From the NCBI GenBank assembly GCA_911728455.2, contig OU452234.1, forward strand, positions 10,205,531-10,269,530: a stretch of DNA of 64,000 nucleotides. The letters run 5' to 3'. The number at the start of each line of letters is the position of its first letter. Positions within the stretch are counted from its first letter, which is position 1. Below, piece by piece: positions 34,156-44,698 of the stretch. Origin of the DNA: Marthasterias glacialis (Eukaryota > Echinodermata > Asteroidea > Forcipulatida > Asteriidae). The notes beneath the pieces were generated by a model. It did no database searches. It saw nothing but the letters and a program-made list of their open reading frames with translations, and was not told the origin of the DNA. A program made the translations under genes and the position numbers.

Positions 34156-36116
34156 ATGAAGGGTCTTATGTTCTTGACGGTGATGTTGGTGCTTGGCGCA
34201 TGCGTGGCTGATTACAGAAAAGAACTGGGTAATATATCTTTCTTTTGAAATATGTAAATCGCACATCACGCGCGCTCACTAACACTACTGGTGGGTAAAA
34301 AGAGAGAAATCGTGCCTTTTATGTATGTGGTGCGTGTGTGTGTGGGGGGGGGGGGGGGGGGGCTAATGGTGGCATGACGCACAACTCGTTTGCCCACCAT
34401 CAGTGTATGTACTGATGCGTGAAGGTAACTAGGACATTTCATGGGAATGACTAATTATTATTGGAGGTTAAAGCTAGTTCGATGATAAGTTTTTATAAAC
34501 TTTAGATGCAGACTTTTTAAACTAATTCGCAATATGTTTTTATTTTTTATTTAATTACTTTTTTAGTGTAAACGCAGTCTCAGATACTTTGTTACTTGGA
34601 AACTTTTTGTTCTGTGCTTATCTTTGCTTTGATGATTTGTTTTGAATTCTTAATAATATAATAATATTTAAATATTTGACTTTTGCAGATGATTTGACCT
34701 TACGAGAACTGCTTGTCAAGCTCGAGGAAAAGTTAGAAGCCCGTGGTGAGTAAACTATTTGTTGGATTTTACATACGTTATTCAAAGGCTATAGGCCTTT
34801 TTAGAATTACATTTTGCTGTCACAAGAAATGCTTTGAAACGATGTACACGTTTATATCGACCTTAATTTGAACAAGGCGAGATACTACACTGCTCACTTT
34901 GGGAAATTTTACATTTTGTGTCATAGTTTCCACATAAATTCAAGATTAACATAACAGCTTTACAGTTTTGATGATGCGCCCCTTTATTCATATCAGAAGT
35001 TGATTAAATCGATAAAAATCCATAAAATTATAATAAGATGTTATGTTTTCTTCCATTGGGCTGTGTACAAATCGTGCCTGGAGGAAGTCAAGGCTCTGTG
35101 ATTCTTTTGTAAGCGTGTGATGTCACAGGTCACATGGTCTATAGCAGTGGAAATAAGCAACGGTGACTTTTGGAAATGTCTTCAAATGCTGTTTAGTTGA
35201 CTTTTACTTTGTTTCCGAAGATATTTCTGTAGAAGACTATTTCTGGTATGAAGTTTGTAAGCAGTTAGCTTTAAGATTGAAACTATAATTATATTTTCAT
35301 GTGTTTGTGAGATAGTGTTGGAAATGCAATGTGTTAAGGTTTTCTTTAATTACTTTCTTTTTATGTGACGATACCTGTTAGTGTCCGTTTGCCACTGTTG
35401 GTTATCAATAAATAAATCACAACTAATACATTCATAACGACTTTTCTAGACAATGAACATGAAATCCCGGAACAAAGTGATGCAGTTATGATGCTCAATC
35501 TTGCATTGTTTTGTTTTTGTTGTAGAATTTGCGGCGAGAGAGGAGTTCAAAGAACGGAATGTGGGAGTGTTCAGTAAGTATTGACCCAATTCACATGACG
35601 TCATCATGCAGAATAGTCTTGGTTTTTGCGCCATTTTGGAAGTCAGTGTTACATACGGTGTGTGGTGCGCACTTTAGGCGACGCGGCGTTTACACATATA
35701 CCTATTGACTTCCAAAATGGTAAGTGTGTCACAGTCGCCGCATGTGACGTAAGTGCAAGGAATCAATAACAAATGTCTTTAAAAAATAACAACAATAACA
35801 ACAACACCAACAACAACAACAACAACAAATAATACAAATGAAACAAAGAAGATTAAGAAAAAAGAAAAGAAAAAAGTAACCCGCAGGTTTGTTCAATTAA
35901 AAGGCACGTTGGTATTATTGTAACGATTACTTCATTCATTATCCCCGGGTGTTTGATAATTCGACATGTGTGCATGGGTTAATAGTGCCCTGTATTAACT
36001 ATGATACATTTCTTGCAGAGCGATTTTCATGCGCAACTGGTCGTGTCGACTGCCCGGCATCCCTGCCAGTGTGCCGCGACGGTGTTGATGGAGTTGGACG
36101 ATGTTTTGAATATTAA
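34156..36116 (+). CDS. Small secreted precursor of a four-cysteine peptide, 4 exons
   Basis: Exons are 34,156-34,228, 34,689-34,745, 35,526-35,573 and 36,019-36,116. All three introns are GT-AG and in phase 1, giving 91 residues. Residues 1-18 are a signal peptide (MKGLMFLTVMLVLGACVA). Residues 19 to about 59 are a charged, amphipathic propeptide (LRELLVKLEEKLEAREF). Lys60-Arg61, formed across the last junction, is a dibasic convertase site. The last exon encodes the remaining 30 residues with four cysteines spaced C-x6-C-x6-C-x9-C, then FEY and a stop. The layout is that of a neuropeptide, hormone, antimicrobial or venom-type precursor. I do not recognise the family, and no function is claimed. 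An acceptor-like site at about 34,112 suggests a further 5' UTR exon. It lies between IL-17 copies A and B. Confidence 0.68.
34240..34452. mobile_element. Palindromic MITE of the TTTCATGGGAAAG family
   Basis: TTTGAAATATGTAAATCGCA, GCGCTCACTAACA and GGTGGGTAA on the left pair with TTGCCCACCA, TGATGCGTGAAGGTAA and CATTTCATGGGAA on the right. A G homopolymer (about 34,344-34,361) sits in the core. It lies in the first intron of the four-cysteine peptide gene, 12 bp after the donor. Confidence 0.75.
35588..35755. mobile_element. Degenerate palindromic MITE in intron 3
   Basis: CACATGACGTCATC pairs loosely with GCATGTGACGT, and CATTTTGGAAGTCAGTG pairs with TTGACTTCCAAAATGG. An (AAC)n tract follows at about 35,790-35,825. 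Confidence 0.55.
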
Positions 36117-36262
36117 AGGTAAATTTCCTCAATATGCCGCCTGTTGTTGGTTCCACAGCAAGCCTTTTTGGTCGTGTGGGAAAGCAGGAAGTCAGGGAGT
36201 ATTTGATTTTTATGTTGGGGCACGTTGGGTCCATCTAAAACAACTGATCGGTATTCACAAAC

Positions 36263-36729
36263 TAGTCTGGTTCACAGGTCCAACAATCTCTGACTATTCT
36301 CTGTCGATTTTGGGGTCCGGTATCACCCGAGGGTCCTGTGACAAAAAAAAAAGAGGAATTCCTCCTTTTCCAAAAATACCCGAAATGTTCCAACATGTTG
36401 TCGTCAACATCCGGACAGTGTCGTTGATGGTCGGACATTTCCGGGCGTGTGTAGACTTGTTGCAAACTGTTTAAGGAAAACACATCTCATTGTTGTTTTT
36501 TTCTCCAACAAATTCAACACTATTTGTGAATATTTGTGGAAATTGTTTACAAACTGTGATTATCCCAGGCTTTTGGGAAGTAAACAAGGCGCGTCATCGT
36601 CCACCGTCGGCGACAAGTAATGAATATGCATACATGTTGCGTCGTGATCTATTTTTAACCGTGGATGATCCCTGACCTAAGATTTTTAATAAGAGTCGTC
36701 AGGGAATCTCAGGTCAGGGGACCAGACTA
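36263..36729 (-). mobile_element. TAGTCTGGTTC TIR element, copy 1 (inverted)
   Basis: The ends are TAGTCTGGTTCACAGG and CAGGGGACCAGACTA. The interior matches the reverse complement of the copies at 38,161 and 39,807, including GAGGAATTCCTCC, TATCCCAGGCTTTTGGGAAG and AGATTTTTAATAAGAGTCGT. No transposase is present. From 36,117 to 36,262 there is only the 3' side of the peptide gene. Confidence 0.8.
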
Positions 36730-37446
36730 TTCACAAACCAGTACGCCACCAAGAGTTTGTCCCAGAGGTCATTGTTTTATATTGTACGATGGGGGAAAGG
36801 TCCATGCGGTACCCACGATGTTATAAGTTAAGGTGAAATACAAACTTGATACAATTTGAAAGAATTATTCGTTCATCCTCTTGCATAAAAAAATAGGCCT
36901 AATGTTTAAATGTGTGTTTTGTTGTTTGTTTTATTACGACAGGTCATTGCATCCCTTTGAAGTGAAAAGGATTCGATCTGAGCACGGAGTACCTAATTGA
37001 AGCATTATAGTCACGCTTTGAATTCTAAACATGACTAAATTGTTAAATATTTAAGTTTAGTCACTTGGTGATTTTTCTTCTTTTTTTTCTAACTTCAAGT
37101 TATTCGCCTCAAATCTGGTTGGCCTTGCCATTTCATTCAGTGGTAAGAATCATTTGTGAAGGTCCGAGTTTAAATTTACTGTCTCACTCAATGATAAAAT
37201 TCTTACCAAATGAAAAATAAAGTGGTAATTCAACCATATGTCAACTGCAATTAGTTATACAAATCTGCATGAAAGCCATTGTTAATGCCATCGCGACTTC
37301 GTATACTTCATCTTACACAATATCAAAAAAGTGATGCCAGTCATAAAATAGTATAAAAATTAATCATTCTCAGCAATTAAAGATTTCATTTTTTTCTGTG
37401 CTCCCTTACATCAGAGTTGCAAAGGTATCACACCATGTTCGTAAGT
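36730..37446. other. Unannotated spacer
   Basis: No gene, palindrome or repeat family was recognised between the two flanking MITEs. Confidence 0.45.
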
Positions 37447-37786
37447 TAAAGGGTCACATTGCCGCAAATCACTTAAAATGTTGCTGTTTGGAATTGCTCT
37501 TCATCTCTTTTTTAAGAGTTGTTTATGCAAGAAAACACTTACGGTGTGTTGTAATAAGAAACACGTAGAAGCATACGGTCCGCCATTTTGTGGAGTCAAA
37601 CATTTTGTTCTACAAAATGGCAGACCGTGTTTTGTCACGAAATTAAACAAAAACCACACAATTTCAAGGGAGATTTATGCAAATCATTATATTCTACTTT
37701 TAAAATAAATGTCCAAGTATTAATTTAGTCATAAACGTTTTTTATAGCCCAAAGGCGCCCAATCCGAAGGCAACATGTCCATTTAA
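37447..37786. mobile_element. MITE with TTAAAGGGTCACATTGCC ends
   Basis: The left end TTAAAGGGTCACATTGCC is matched by the inverted right end GGCAACATGTCCATTTAA. A central hairpin GTCCGCCATTTTG / CAAAATGGCAGACC is present. It is complete and about 340 bp. Partial relatives occur at 28,761 and 42,466. Confidence 0.8.
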
Positions 37787-38160
37787 TACTGCCCTTGTCA
37801 AATGCTCGGTCGTCCTTGACTCACCGCTAAAAATCGATTGACGAGATGTCATGAGAATCTTTTTAACATTAGTTCAACTCTGATTCTACTAACATAGAAA
37901 ATGCAAGTCCAGAAGTGAACCCAAATTATGCAATTCTCATAATGTGAGCTTTTTGGGGATCAACTGGTTGAAGTGGGTTTGGTGTGACGTCATGCTTACC
38001 AGCAGGTTACTATACCAACTCTCCAAACTGATAAGGATCTCTGGTTGAGGTTACATGCTTAACCTCTCCCCTCCTTTCATGCTCTTTGTCATTGTGTACC
38101 TACAAATTTTCACATCTTAATGTTTTTATATTTAATCTTAGTATTGCTTGCTTTACTGGC

Positions 38161-38620
38161 TAGTCTGGTTCCCTGACAAAAGATTCCCTGACGACTCTTG
38201 TTAAAAATCTAAGGTCAGGCATCATCAAAAGCTAAACATAGATTGGCACGCAACGTATATAAACATTGATTACTTGTCACAAACGCTGGACGATGCCATT
38301 GGATAAAAAACGGAGCACTGATGACGGGCCTTGTTTACTTTCAAAAAGCCTGGGATAATCAGTTTGTAAACAAGCACAAATATATTCAAATAAGTATAGT
38401 GGGGAAAAAGAAAAGAAAAACGATAATGGGATGTCTGCAATTTTTTTGAATGTTTAACAACAACAGAAATGTCCGACCATCAACCACACTGTCTGGAGCA
38501 TTTCGGATATTTTCGTCAAAGGAGGAATTCCTCCTTTTTTGTCACGTGACATTTGGGTGATACCTGACCCTTAAATCGACAGAGAATAGTCGGAGATTTT
38601 GGGGTCTGGGAACCAGACTA
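38161..38620 (+). mobile_element. TAGTCTGGTTCCC TIR element, copy 2
   Basis: It begins TAGTCTGGTTCCCTGAC and ends GGTCTGGGAACCAGACTA. It is 460 bp with no coding capacity. Its interior (GGAGGAATTCCTCC, AATCGACAGAGAATAGTC) matches the inverted copy at 36,263. Confidence 0.85.
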
Positions 38621-39806
38621 TTTACTGGTCAGATGCTGAGGACCTGTGGCCTCTCCCCTCACATATTTTGTTTTCTGTTATCTTTTTTAACATGTGTGTA
38701 CTGTAACTTTATCTTTGCTTAGTTTCATACTTACCTTTTGCTTTTTTATAATTTCTGTTTGTGGGAAACTGGTGATGTCAATCAGTCACATGATGTTTGC
38801 CTTAGTGACATTGTTTTTGTATGCTTGACATAGAAATTGGGACCATTTTGTAAGAATACAGCTTCAATAAATAAAAGTTTAAAAGTTGCATTGATTGAGT
38901 GTCAACATTCGATATGTATAGTCATGAGTATGACGTCATGCGCTTTTCGTCGAAAGCACATTCAGTGATTGGTTCTGGATAGCTTTACCGAGACGAAGTC
39001 AAGGTACCATTATCAAGAACCAGGCCTAAATTTAGATCGAGAAAACGCTAAGCCACGGATTGTTTTCGTTAAAGAATTGGTGCACGTTGTCCCCCAGTTG
39101 TTTCCCCCCTTTTTTTTTAATCGAAACTGGTCCCTTTTTCAACCCTGGGCTTCGGCTGGGGTTCTGGCTTGGGTACCGCCCGTCTGTGTTTGAAGCCCAA
39201 TGATGGAAGCGCACATTTTCCAAACGACAGACGGAGGCTAGTAGCCTAAGCCTATAACCATAAGTCTTGGTTTCGAATAAGGGCCTATGAATTGAGTTAA
39301 TACCCTCGGAGCAGCTCCATTAATCAAAAAACTTTGCTGGATCCATGAGGTGAAAATTTCGTTCCCCCCCCTGTCTTTAAGGTCAATAACCCACCCTGCA
39401 AGCCCAAAGCCATTATAAATCACTGTGGGGGTGACTTGGAGTGCCAGCGAAGACTTTAACTTGTGTTATTTAAGATCCACGCGCCGCACAAGCTGTTTTC
39501 ACAAATTGCATACCGCCCTGTGCCGAGGATCCTTAGCACAAGGTCAATCAATGCTGAGACAGGTGGCTGCTGTCTTGCAACACTCCTTACTCTGCAGTGG
39601 TTAGGGTCTGGCCAATGGGAGTCTACAGGCTTGTGGGGTATACCAGGGGTGAGGATTACTTGGAATCTTGGCCTTATTGGCCCATTGAAAAAAAATTATG
39701 ACCATATTTGGTAAAATATTGATTATTTTTTAACCTCCCCGCTGACGCCAGTGTTTTAATGGAGACAAGTTTATCCTATTTTGTTTCCCACGTGCTGCCT
39801 AACTTC
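38621..39806. other. Unannotated spacer
   Basis: No exon or known repeat was recognised. Several short ORFs exist but none shows a motif, signal peptide or splice support. Confidence 0.45.
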
Positions 39807-40392
39807 TAGTTTGGTCCCCTGACCAAAAATTCCTTGACTTATTTTGTTAAAAATCTTAGGTCAAGCATCACTCACGTTTAAAAATAAATGATGACGCAAC
39901 ATATACAAATATGCATTACTTGATGACGCAACATATACAAATATGCATTACTTGTCACCAAGGGTGGACGATGTCATTATATAAAAACAAAGCACTAATG
40001 AGCGCCTTGTTTACTTTCAAGAAGTCTGGGGATAATCACAGTTTGTAAAAATGTTACACAAATTCAAAGATATTGTTGAATTTTCCGGGGAAAAAAACAA
40101 CAATGGGACGTGTTTTCTCAAATAGCTTGCACAATTTTTAAATTGGACACAACGTCTGTTAACAAGATTGGTTTTAGTTTGTGAAAAAAACTAAGGTCTT
40201 ACACACACCCGGAAATGTACCACCATCATGCAACGACACTGTCTGAAGGTTGACGACAACGAGTTCGGAACATTTCGGATATTCGGGAGAAGGATGAATT
40301 CCGCTTTTTTTTGTCACGTGACTCTTGAGTGATACCTAACCCTAAAATTGACAGAGAATAGTCAGAGCTTTTTGGGTCTGGGAACCAGACTA
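39807..40392 (+). mobile_element. TAGTTTGGTCCCC TIR element, copy 3
   Basis: It begins TAGTTTGGTCCCCTGACC and ends GGGTCTGGGAACCAGACTA. It is longer than copy 2 because of a local 32-bp tandem duplication (TGATGACGCAACATATACAA units at 39,889 and 39,921) and other insertions. It has the most diverged ends of the three. Confidence 0.8.
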
Positions 40393-40741
40393 CCTTACCT
40401 TGGAATTCACTTCCTGTATCCCGCTTCCCTCTGCCTCTTATAAATCTGTCCCAAATATAAACGCAATATCAACGGTCATCTCTCTACTTCTCGATTTCCT
40501 CTTCTTTTATTCCCTTTCCCCTTTTTAACCATCGCCTTGAGTGGCCTATTTTAGGGCCGTTCGATTGGCATCTTCCCATAACAAAATAATAAAGAAGTCA
40601 TTGCGATATTTCAGAGAGAAAACATTCTCCAGACAGTTGGTAATTTTTACCCCAAAAAATCAAGATTAAGAATTTCATTCATTAATTTTAACGTGACGGA
40701 ATTACATTTGTTTGTTTGTTTGTTTTTCTTTTTGACGTTTT

Positions 40742-41040
40742 AACTTCGGTGATTGTGAGAAAGAGAAAGCAAGACCGGAAAACTCTAACTTTTTTATTTG
40801 TTATTACTTCCATCCATGCAAGTACTTTCAATTGTACTGTTCATCACACCTGACTGAACTCAATTAACTGCCGTACAAAGTTTCTTGTTGACTTACTGTC
40901 TGGAATTTGATGTTTTGTGCGTGGATTTGTTCCCCCTTTTCAAAGTATTTTGAAACCCCGCCGAGTACAGCGCGGCGCCGTTTCCAATGACCGCACGTTC
41001 AAACTCGGCTCCATTGTTGAAATGGTTCTGGGCCGTTTAT
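40742..41040 (+). repeat. Segment shared with 33,000-33,250
   Basis: It carries the same blocks as the partner copy in a different order. The 350 bp to its left (40,393-40,741) show only pyrimidine-rich sequence and no gene. Confidence 0.6.
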
Positions 41041-41330
41041 TGGCGTAACCCGAAAGGGGAGAGGGGGCAGGGGGCGTCTACCGATGTATGTACTAGCCTT
41101 TGGCACGTCCCACCACGGTCCCATCACGAGGCACAGAAAACGATCATGTGTGGGCGCAACCAAGTTTTTTCGGACATCAAATGCAGTAAATATTTATCGA
41201 CTTGTTATAATGTTATCACCACCTCTTTAGCCATAAAATATGTAGACAATATTGGTTCAGTGAACTAAATTATAAAAGAGCTTACCAAGAGACTGGAAAA
41301 ACAGCGGGGGACACCAAAGACCGGGGGGAA

Positions 41331-41565
41331 GCCGATCAATCAAAAGGGCGCGGGTGAGAGGTCAAAGAGCAAGAAGAAGACCAATCAGGAGGTCTGTCTA
41401 AAACTGCCAATCAGACATCTTGCATCGCTTCAGTTCGGGATCTTCTTTCGGGTCAGAGGTCAACATCCAAGCTGGAACCGGCCGCGTCCGACCAATCAAG
41501 AGGTCCGTCTCAAACAGCCAACAAGATATTTCGCACCACGGATCTGGGATCCCGCCCTATATAAA
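41331..41565 (+). promoter_or_regulatory. Promoter-like block: repeated CCAAT boxes plus TATATAAA
   Basis: CCAAT-type elements occur at about 41,381 (ACCAATCAGGAGG), 41,407 (GCCAATCAGA) and 41,491 (ACCAATCAAGAGG), with a weaker one at 41,335 (ATCAATCAAA). TATATAAA follows at 41,558-41,565. The layout resembles strong CCAAT/TATA promoters such as those of animal histone genes. The first ATG is at 41,605 and opens a 51-codon ORF with a hydrophobic stretch (NAALVTALLLLEW), but its second half runs into the IL-17 flank repeat. The promoter may therefore be orphaned. Confidence 0.45.
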
Positions 41566-41683
41566 CCACACCAAAAACTTGAGAGAGCGCTATCCTAAGC
41601 CAAGATGGTGCGCTTCAAATCCAAGATGGCTTGCTTCATATCAAATGCGGCGCTGGTTACGGCTTTACTACTACTAGAATGGA

Positions 41684-42330
41684 TGTTTTACTATAAAACC
41701 ACTGCCAACATTTCAAAACCCAACTCCATATATTTTTGCTCGATTCTGCACTGAGGACTGCACTAGTGAACTGATTATGTTTTACATGAGACCAGACCTT
41801 TTTATTACTATTTTTTTATTCAATTCGCCACTCATAAAACCCAAAGACCACTCGAGGTGTGTGAAGGGGTATAAGCCCGCCTCGATGTGCAGAAACAAGA
41901 CATGTCAAGATTCAAACAGCACAGCTAAGAACAGAGAGCGATAAAAATAATCCGTTGCGAGGAATACCATACCACCATAATCAGAGTCCAAGGGTTTTTG
42001 TTACCGTAAATGTGTTGGATTTTGTAAGAGTAGAGAAGGAGCCACTGTTAAGAGTACAATTACAGAGTTTGTCCACATTATCCAAATCAAAATAGCTTAA
42101 AAAAATAATTTGTTGGGAAATAAAATAACAATAGGAGTCACTTGTGTAAAATTAAGGCCCAAAGTTTGAATTTGTTCACACATCAAAATAACTAAAACAA
42201 GAACATTGAGTTTGCTCATCGTTGAGATTTTATTTGACGGTCAAGTACCCGTTTAAGGTCTTAAAATCTCCAAAGTAGAACGATTCAATGGTATAAAACA
42301 TATTAGGAGAAGTATAAAAAATAAACTGAC
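41684..42330 (+). repeat. Third copy of the IL-17 downstream-flank landmark (copy B side)
   Basis: ACTATAAAACCACTGCCAAC then TTCAAAACCCAACTCCATAT matches 28,573 and 32,281. GATTTGTATAGTGAAGAATA at about 42,332 matches the copy A flank at 28,627. The interval between is unique here, so copy B's flank has an insertion of roughly 550 bp relative to A. Confidence 0.65.
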
Positions 42331-42465
42331 GATTTGTATAGTGAAGAATAACTTTTTAAAAACTTAAGCGTGAGAAATTATTTTCAAACACTCGATTATT
42401 TCGATTCCAAAAATGGGAAATAAGGACGTACATAAAACATTCTTCACGTTCATTTCCGCGAAAAG

Positions 42466-42690
42466 GATTGAAGGGATCAATGCCTTCGGAACGGGCGCTT
42501 TTGGGCTAAAAGAAGCGTTTGTTATGAAATGAATATGGTCAGAAAGACATTTAAAAAAAAAGTAAACTATTTTGATACACATAAATATTCCTTGAAATTG
42601 TGTGGTTTTATTTGATTTTTGTGAGAACACGCTCCGCCATTTTGTAGAGCCAAATGTTTGACTCCACAAAATGGCAGCCCGCATGTGTCT
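42466..42690. mobile_element. Partial MITE related to 28,761 and 37,447
   Basis: The left part has AAGGGATCAATGCCTTCGGA and GGGCGCTTTTGGGCT. The centre has CTCCGCCATTTTGTAGAGCC pairing with CTCCACAAAATGGCAGCCCG. Confidence 0.6.
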
Positions 42691-42863
42691 ATGTACAGTA
42701 AGATTCCGCTGGCTTTATTTCCAGAGGCAAAATTGTAGGTTTTTACTACTACTTTTTAATACTACTTACTTATTAAATGACACTGTATGTTGCATAAACA
42801 ACTCTTAAAAAAGGATAAGGAGCAATCATAAAGCTACATATATATATATAGCTCTATGGGAGC

Positions 42864-43017
42864 AATAGACCTTATGCACATGACGTCATTTGAGTATAGG
42901 GCGCTCTCGGCTAGAGGTCAAAGGAAGGTTGCATTGGCCCATTCGTGTTTTCCATTGTTGCATCATCGTTTTACCTCCAAGATGACGGTGCGAAGACATC
43001 AGTGCATCAGGTCTATT
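42864..43017. mobile_element. Palindromic MITE with ACCTTATGCA ends, copy 2
   Basis: It starts AATAGACCTTATGCACATGA and ends ATCAGTGCATCAGGTCTATT. It shares its interior with the copy at 15,031. It is inserted in the 3' flank of IL-17 copy B and absent from the equivalent place beside copy A. Confidence 0.8.
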
Positions 43018-43491
43018 CCAAAAAGCACACATTTCAGAGATTTGGAGACATTTAATGTGCCCCTTTAACTTGGTTAAACGATTTGTTTGATTGAATGCTA
43101 GTTTGATACTCACTATCTCATGAATAAATGTCAGTGAAGAACAAAATCCATAGGATTTACTTTTCAGCGATACACGGTATCTTACAAAATATTGGTATGA
43201 GAGCATTCTCCTTTGAGGAGAACGTTATCGTTGATGCCGATTAAAGTAAACTTCGGCACGACTCGCCGTCATAAAAGATTTTAAGCAATAACTCCATTTT
43301 TACAAATATAAATATAATAACTCTAATAAAACTATTAAATTTATATTACTCTGAATAAATACATTAAAAAACTGTACCTTACATAAATAGAATAAAAAGA
43401 ACGGTAATTAAATTAGTTTAACAACTTTATAAATACGATTAACAAGAAACTTGGAGCTACTTATATGACACTTACATAAAGATGTCATTGT

Positions 43492-44166
43492 TCAGCCAGT
43501 AATGTCTGGGGGTCGGTTGGCAGAGCTGACCTTTCGCATACAGGTGCACGCTACTGGTACCGCATACCACTCAAAGTCATATTTCAAGACGCCTCCTACA
43601 CAGCCATTTTTCCTCAACACTCCCATATTGTACACCACCTCTCTGCATTCTAAGTCCGGAGATGCTTTGCCAGTGTAGGGATCTAGACAACCCCGGCAGC
43701 GACACACAGCTCTGGCGATGACGCTTGGGTACCGGTCTGCATCGTGGTCATCAACGTAGGTCCACGGGCAGGTCGCTGCCTTACTGGTGCTCCAATCTTC
43801 ACGTACCTCAAGCTCGGCCGGACAGGTTGGCGTAGTTGCTACGTCAGGGTAGGGCATGGCATCAGGGGTAATTGCCTGCCGTTGTTGGATGGTTTCGTTG
43901 AATGGAAGTACCCCAAAGGCAGGCTTGTTTGGGTAGAAGTGCTCCCCGGTGTTAAGATGTTGGTTGAGTCCGGTCTGTGAACAGTCGGATGCCAAGATAC
44001 CGTTTCGAGCTGCGTGGTCTTCGTCGGATGGAGCGGGCAGTGGGCCGGCCAGTGCCGGTGACGATACGACAAGAATGAGCAAGACAAACCCGCTCAGAGA
44101 TACGAGAGACTGTAATCTCAAAGACTCTAAGTTCATCTGATAGCACGAGGAAGATAAAACTGCCAT
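43492..44166 (-). CDS. IL17-like: IL-17-like cytokine, array copy B
   Basis: This is a single-exon, 224-residue protein. From the signal-peptide core (LSGFVLLILVVSSPALA) to the stop it differs from the other copies at a handful of residues (for example H-to-R in the pro-domain, ANR near the tail). The IL-17 core (CPW, RYP, CRCRGC, VLRKNGC, VPVACTC) is identical. The first 20 residues (MAVLSSSCYQMNLESLRLQS) and everything upstream have diverged strongly from A, C, D and E. The TATA-like element is weaker and further away. It stands head-to-head with copy C, 3.4 kb apart. The 3' flank is shared with copy A. The uniform body and alien 5' end suggest homogenisation by gene conversion. Confidence 0.92.
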   Translation of the reverse strand: MAVLSSSCYQMNLESLRLQSLVSLSGFVLLILVVSSPALAGPLPAPSDEDHAARNGILASDCSQTGLNQHLNTGEHFYPNKPAFGVLPFNETIQQRQAITPDAMPYPDVATTPTCPAELEVREDWSTSKAATCPWTYVDDHDADRYPSVIARAVCRCRGCLDPYTGKASPDLECREVVYNMGVLRKNGCVGGVLKYDFEWYAVPVACTCMRKVSSANRPPDITG

Positions 44167-44363
44167 TGTAGTTTTATTGAAGGAAAATGCAGTCTCGCCA
44201 ATTTCGAAGATTGCTTCAGATAAAAGTTTTTTTTCTGAAGGGTTTTTTAGTGGCGTATATTTTTTACACTGTTCTGAAAGATCGCCTGTGATCAGTGCTT
44301 GATCAGTCAGGTCCTAATTCCGGTTGAATTCAGGTTGATTGTGCTGTTCCTCGTGAAGCTGAC

Positions 44364-44374
44364 TGTCATTTATC
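44364..44374 (-). promoter_or_regulatory. Weak TATA-like element of copy B
   Basis: The minus strand reads GGATAAATGAC about 200 bp upstream of the ATG, at the alignable position of the CATAAAATA box of A, C and D. Nearby AATTATGAAAATAGACCATGACGA is the only well-conserved promoter block; its first 20 bases are AATTATGAAAATAGACCATG. Confidence 0.35.
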
Positions 44375-44505
44375 CTTTTTGTTGTCAGCCAAAGAAGAAC
44401 TAATTATGAAAATAGACCATGACGAATTCTTAATTGCCTTTGGAGTGACATCGATTCCGTGTTTTGAAAATCTATCCAACGTGGTGCCGGCAATTATGCA
44501 TTGGT

Positions 44506-44698
44506 CGGGGCGGATCCAGGATTTTCCAAACACGTGGGGGGGCGTGAAATTTGCCGATAAACAGCAAATGATGACTGAAGGCAAGTTGTGGTGACTGGGG
44601 CCCTCAAAAGTGGGCGGGATGATATCTTGATTTGTTTTTCCTGAAGGAAAAGTAGGGGGCGTGCGGCCCTTACGTATCCCTTCTGGATCCGCCCCTGA
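44506..44698. mobile_element. Palindromic MITE with GGGGCGGATCCAG ends
   Basis: The left end TCGGGGCGGATCCAGGATTT is inverted at the right as CTTCTGGATCCGCCCCTGA. Inner GGGGGGCGTG pairs with the right-hand GGGGGCGTGCGGCCC region only loosely. It sits just beyond the copy B promoter. Confidence 0.75.

Noticed and set aside
36019..36116. Four-cysteine peptide as melanin-concentrating hormone (PMCH neighbours PARPBP in vertebrates)
   Set aside because: A short GRV between the first two cysteines is suggestive, but there are four cysteines, different spacing, no matching tail, and the gene is about 25 kb from PARPBP.
41605..41757. Small secreted protein after the CCAAT/TATA block
   Set aside because: About half of the ORF is duplicated IL-17 flank sequence and the putative leader is unusually short; kept only as a promoter observation.
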